From: Candidatus Blautia equi | GTDB taxonomy: Bacteria; Bacillota; Clostridia; Lachnospirales; Lachnospiraceae | NCBI GenBank assembly: GCA_018064695.1 | Contig: JAGHUU010000167.1 | Location: forward strand, 1 to 8,252 | Reading direction: 5' to 3' | DNA: 8,252 nucleotides | Shown: one piece after another, positions 6,114 to 8,252 of the stretch | How positions within the stretch are numbered: the stretch's first letter is position 1 | Layout of the letters: the number at the start of each line of letters is the position of its first letter | Notes under the pieces: model-generated | What the model saw: only the letters and a program-made list of their open reading frames with translations | Told to the model about the DNA's origin: nothing | Databases searched by the model: none | Position numbers and translations under genes: made by a program

Positions 6114-7118
6114 TTAATCAAACTGTGCAGCTTTGACACGTGGGTCAATGATTGCATAAATAATATCCAGAAGGAAGTTAGCCAGAAGAACCATGATTGT
6201 GATGATGAGGGTGGTTGCGGAGATCAGAGGATAGTCTGCTGCCGTAACCGCCGCATACATGGTACTTCCAAGTCCCGGATAGGAGAAGATGATCTCAGCT
6301 ACAAGTGCACCACCGATCATAGTACCGATAGACATTGCAAGACCGGTGATCTGTGGAAGCATTGCGTTACGGAACACGTACATAACGATCTTTCTGTCCT
6401 TGATACCAAGGAAACGGGAGTATTTTACATAGTCCGCATTTAACTCGTAGATGGACATGGAACGCATACCAACGGCCTGTCCGCCGATGGAGATAAGTAC
6501 GATAGACCAGAATGGAAGCTGATAGTGGGTGAATACGGAGTAGAAGAATTTCCAGCTCATATTCGGGATCATGCTGGCGTCATAACCGCCGGCAATCGGT
6601 GCGATCTTAAGATTGATACCAAAGATAACAAGAAGCACTACTGCCATACCGAAAGCAGGTACGTTGCTGCAGAAAAGAGAGATTGGAAGAAGGATCTTAT
6701 CAAATCCCTTACGCATATATGCTGCAAGTGCTCCCAGAAGGTTTCCGAGGATCCATCCTACTAAGATGGCAGGAAGCTGAAGTGCTACGGTCCAGCCGAT
6801 GGCGCTTCCGATAATGTTGCTTACGGATCTTGGATACTGGCTGAAGGAGAGACCGAAGTCGCCTCGAACAGCTTTTTTCACGAACAGAATAAACTGTTCA
6901 AACATGGACTTATTGGTACCGAACTCTTCGGCATATCTCTTATAGACTTCCTGTGCTGCGGAAGCGTCTGTCATACCCTGGGTAAGCTTACCGGTGATGG
7001 CTGCTACAGGGTCAGCAGGCATTAATCTTGGAAGAAGGAAGTTCAGGATAACGGCAAAAACCAGTGTGATCAGGAACCATACGATCTTCTTCCGGAAGTA
7101 TTTCATGTAATTTTTCAT
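6114..7118 (-). CDS. Opp/Dpp-type ABC importer permease, DppB-like
   Basis: Membrane permease of 334 residues, normal length for DppB/OppB. A membrane segment at about 11-30 is followed by an extracytoplasmic loop ending in RGDFGLSFSQYP (85-96), a hallmark of this subfamily. The core then has hydrophobic segments near 104-133, 143-168, 203-218, 256-277 and 302-323. The EAA-type docking loop spans about 229-253 (DYVKYSRFLGIKDRKIVMY), EIIFSYPGLGS is at 275-285, and the usual C-terminal IDPRVK is at 324-329. The ATG at 7118 is preceded by AAGGAGG (7124-7130). It forms the channel with the DppC-like permease, whose gene begins 17 bases later. It is separated from the binding-protein gene by 107 bases containing a hairpin. 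Substrate cannot be read from this gene. Confidence 0.96.
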   Translation of the reverse strand: MKNYMKYFRKKIVWFLITLVFAVILNFLLPRLMPADPVAAITGKLTQGMTDASAAQEVYKRYAEEFGTNKSMFEQFILFVKKAVRGDFGLSFSQYPRSVSNIIGSAIGWTVALQLPAILVGWILGNLLGALAAYMRKGFDKILLPISLFCSNVPAFGMAVVLLVIFGINLKIAPIAGGYDASMIPNMSWKFFYSVFTHYQLPFWSIVLISIGGQAVGMRSMSIYELNADYVKYSRFLGIKDRKIVMYVFRNAMLPQITGLAMSIGTMIGGALVAEIIFSYPGLGSTMYAAVTAADYPLISATTLIITIMVLLANFLLDIIYAIIDPRVKAAQFD

Positions 7119-7150
7119 GATAGCCTCCTTGCTTTCGTCCTTTTATACTA

Positions 7151-7180
7151 GGAAGAGAGTCCACGTTGGGACTCTCTTCC
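7151..7180 (-). promoter_or_regulatory. Intergenic hairpin between binding-protein and permease genes
   Basis: A perfect 12-base inverted repeat (arms 7151-7162 and 7169-7180, core GGAAGAGAGTCC, loop of six) lies in the 107-base gap after the binding-protein stop. On the minus strand it is followed by TAGTATAAAAGG, not a T-run, so it is not a standard intrinsic terminator. Hairpins at this place in binding-protein-dependent importer operons commonly protect the upstream mRNA from 3' decay or cause partial termination, giving more binding protein than permease; that role is inferred. The rest of the gap holds the permease ribosome binding site and nothing else I recognise. Confidence 0.75.
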
Positions 7181-7225
7181 ATCTTAATTTGTTTAGTTAA
7201 AACTTTTCAGATTTCTGTATAAGGA

Positions 7226-8252
7226 TTATTCCTCAACAAGCTCCAGTTCGTAAAGAGCTGCGATTCCGTAACCATCGGTACAGTCTGCTGGTGGAATGTT
7301 TCTTCCATCATCACCTGCTGGGAAGTTGGTCCATACGGACTCGTTAACTGCGTGGAACAGAGATGGACGATACATCAGAGAGAAGGAAGGAACTTCTGTC
7401 AGATAGATCTCGGTAAGCTCGGTGTAGTAAGCTTTCAGCTGCTCAGCGTCAGTAGTTACAGGAATAAGTGCAAGGAGTTCGTCTGCACGCTCGTTGGTGT
7501 ACTGTCCCCAGTTACCGGACCAGTTGTTCTCAACACCTACGAAGTTGCTGGACATGAACTGATTTACACGGCCCCATGGCATGGATGGACCAGCTGCATC
7601 TGGAGACCACATAAAGATGTCATACTCTGTCTGGTTAGGATTGGTGAATACTGTCTGGTAGATGGAGTACTCTGGGTACAGAGTGGAGATATCAAGACCG
7701 ATGTTCTTTCCGGCATCAGCTACGATCTCCATGGATGCCTGCCAATCGGACCAGCCGTTTGGACATACAGCGTTGAGAACGATGTTCTCGCCGTTGAACT
7801 CACGGATTCCATCGCCGTCGGTATCAACTAAGCCTGCTTCGTCAAGAAGAGCGTTAGCGCCGTCGATGTCGTTGCCTGCCCACTGAAGGTCAGCAACTGC
7901 TGCCTGATCATACATACCCTGCTCACCAGCGGTTGGGTTCATGATGGAACGTGGAACTGCCTCGAAGGTAGGAGACTGATTGGTCATAGCGTTTGCAATG
8001 ATTCCCTCGTAGTCAACTGCCATAGCGATTGCTTTACGAAGAGCTGCGTCCTCAGCAAGTACTGGTTTGTTCATGTTGTACCATGCGGTAGGCATTGTAA
8101 GACATACGCCGTATGGAGCCTCCTCATAGTAGGTAGAGATTGGAAGATCTCCCTCAAGCCACATGTTCTGGATGTTTCCGATGAACTGCTGGCAAACATC
8201 AACTTCGCCTGCTTTCAGAGCGGTCTCACCGGCTGCGTTATCAGCGTAGATA
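7226..8252 (-). CDS. ABC importer extracellular solute-binding protein, SBP_bac_5 (family 5), C-terminal part
   Basis: The last 341 residues are visible; the frame runs open through the right edge, so the lipoprotein signal and first lobe are missing. The internal Met at 8164 is not the start: in-frame sequence upstream reads ALKAGEVDVCQQFIGNIQNM, a usual piece of this family. Family traits: LRKAIAMAVDYEGII (71-85 of the fragment), an Asp-rich DTDGDGIREFNG loop (143-154) and YDIFMWSPDA (210-219). A Trp-rich part follows, with NNWSGNWGQYTN at 242-253, and then VPSFSLMYRPSLF near 287-299. The protein would sit on the outer face of the membrane and deliver substrate to the permeases. Family 5 includes peptide, nickel and oligosaccharide binders. 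The Trp-rich cleft region and the GH3 gene nearby favour oligosaccharides, by inference. First visible gene of the importer operon; its promoter is outside the window. Confidence 0.93.
   Translation of the reverse strand, partial: IYADNAAGETALKAGEVDVCQQFIGNIQNMWLEGDLPISTYYEEAPYGVCLTMPTAWYNMNKPVLAEDAALRKAIAMAVDYEGIIANAMTNQSPTFEAVPRSIMNPTAGEQGMYDQAAVADLQWAGNDIDGANALLDEAGLVDTDGDGIREFNGENIVLNAVCPNGWSDWQASMEIVADAGKNIGLDISTLYPEYSIYQTVFTNPNQTEYDIFMWSPDAAGPSMPWGRVNQFMSSNFVGVENNWSGNWGQYTNERADELLALIPVTTDAEQLKAYYTELTEIYLTEVPSFSLMYRPSLFHAVNESVWTNFPAGDDGRNIPPADCTDGYGIAALYELELVEE

Noticed and set aside
7151..7180. Hairpin as the terminator of the binding-protein gene
   Set aside because: No T-run follows the stem on the minus strand, and the permease genes beyond it belong to the same importer, so full termination here is unlikely.
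7290..8252. Calcium-binding EF-hand suggested by DTDGDGIREFNG in the binding protein
   Set aside because: This loop is a recurrent feature of SBP_bac_5 proteins and there is no helix-loop-helix pair around it; calcium binding cannot be claimed.

Overview
The window looks like chromosomal DNA of a Gram-positive anaerobe of the Clostridia, most likely a gut Lachnospiraceae-type organism. The reasons are the AAGGAGG-type ribosome binding sites, moderate GC, an Opp-type importer with a separate binding protein, a YesN-like regulator with a C-terminal AraC-type helix-turn-helix, the NusG-II/Gx gene pair, and a family 3 glycosidase start resembling Lachnospiraceae proteins. This assignment is inference from protein character; no marker gene is present. 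Every gene I can support lies on the minus strand, so the window reads from right to left. No RNA gene, CRISPR array or mobile element was seen.

Region 1 (8252 to about 2951, minus) is most of an Opp/Dpp-type ABC importer operon: a binding protein cut by the right edge, two permeases and two ATPases. It ends in a strong intrinsic terminator at 2951-2988. A 12-bp hairpin without a U-tract lies between the binding-protein gene and the permease genes and probably lets the binding protein be made in excess. The four membrane-complex genes are tightly packed, with 17- and 15-base gaps and one 8-base overlap. The second permease carries a large extracytoplasmic insertion. The second ATPase lacks the C-terminal cysteine domain that the first one has.

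Region 2 (about 2930 to 1, minus) starts at a probable sigma-A promoter at 2901-2929, right after the terminator. It contains a NusG-domain-II membrane-anchored protein, a Gx-family small membrane protein, a response-regulator-like AraC protein and the start of a GH3 glycosidase cut by the left edge. Gaps are 4 and 14 bases, and the last two genes overlap by 8 bases, so this looks like one transcript.

Likely logic (inference): although annotation pipelines would call the importer a peptide transporter, the aromatic-rich binding protein and the nearby cytoplasmic GH3 enzyme suggest that it imports beta-linked oligosaccharides, which the GH3 enzyme would split. The regulator is the natural candidate controller. 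Its receiver domain has lost the phosphoacceptor aspartate (Ala55) and most of the other active-site residues, and no sensor kinase is visible, so it probably does not work by phosphorylation. The NusG-II/Gx pair resembles the EetA/EetB pair of flavin-based electron-transfer loci; its link to sugar genes is the least explained part of the window.
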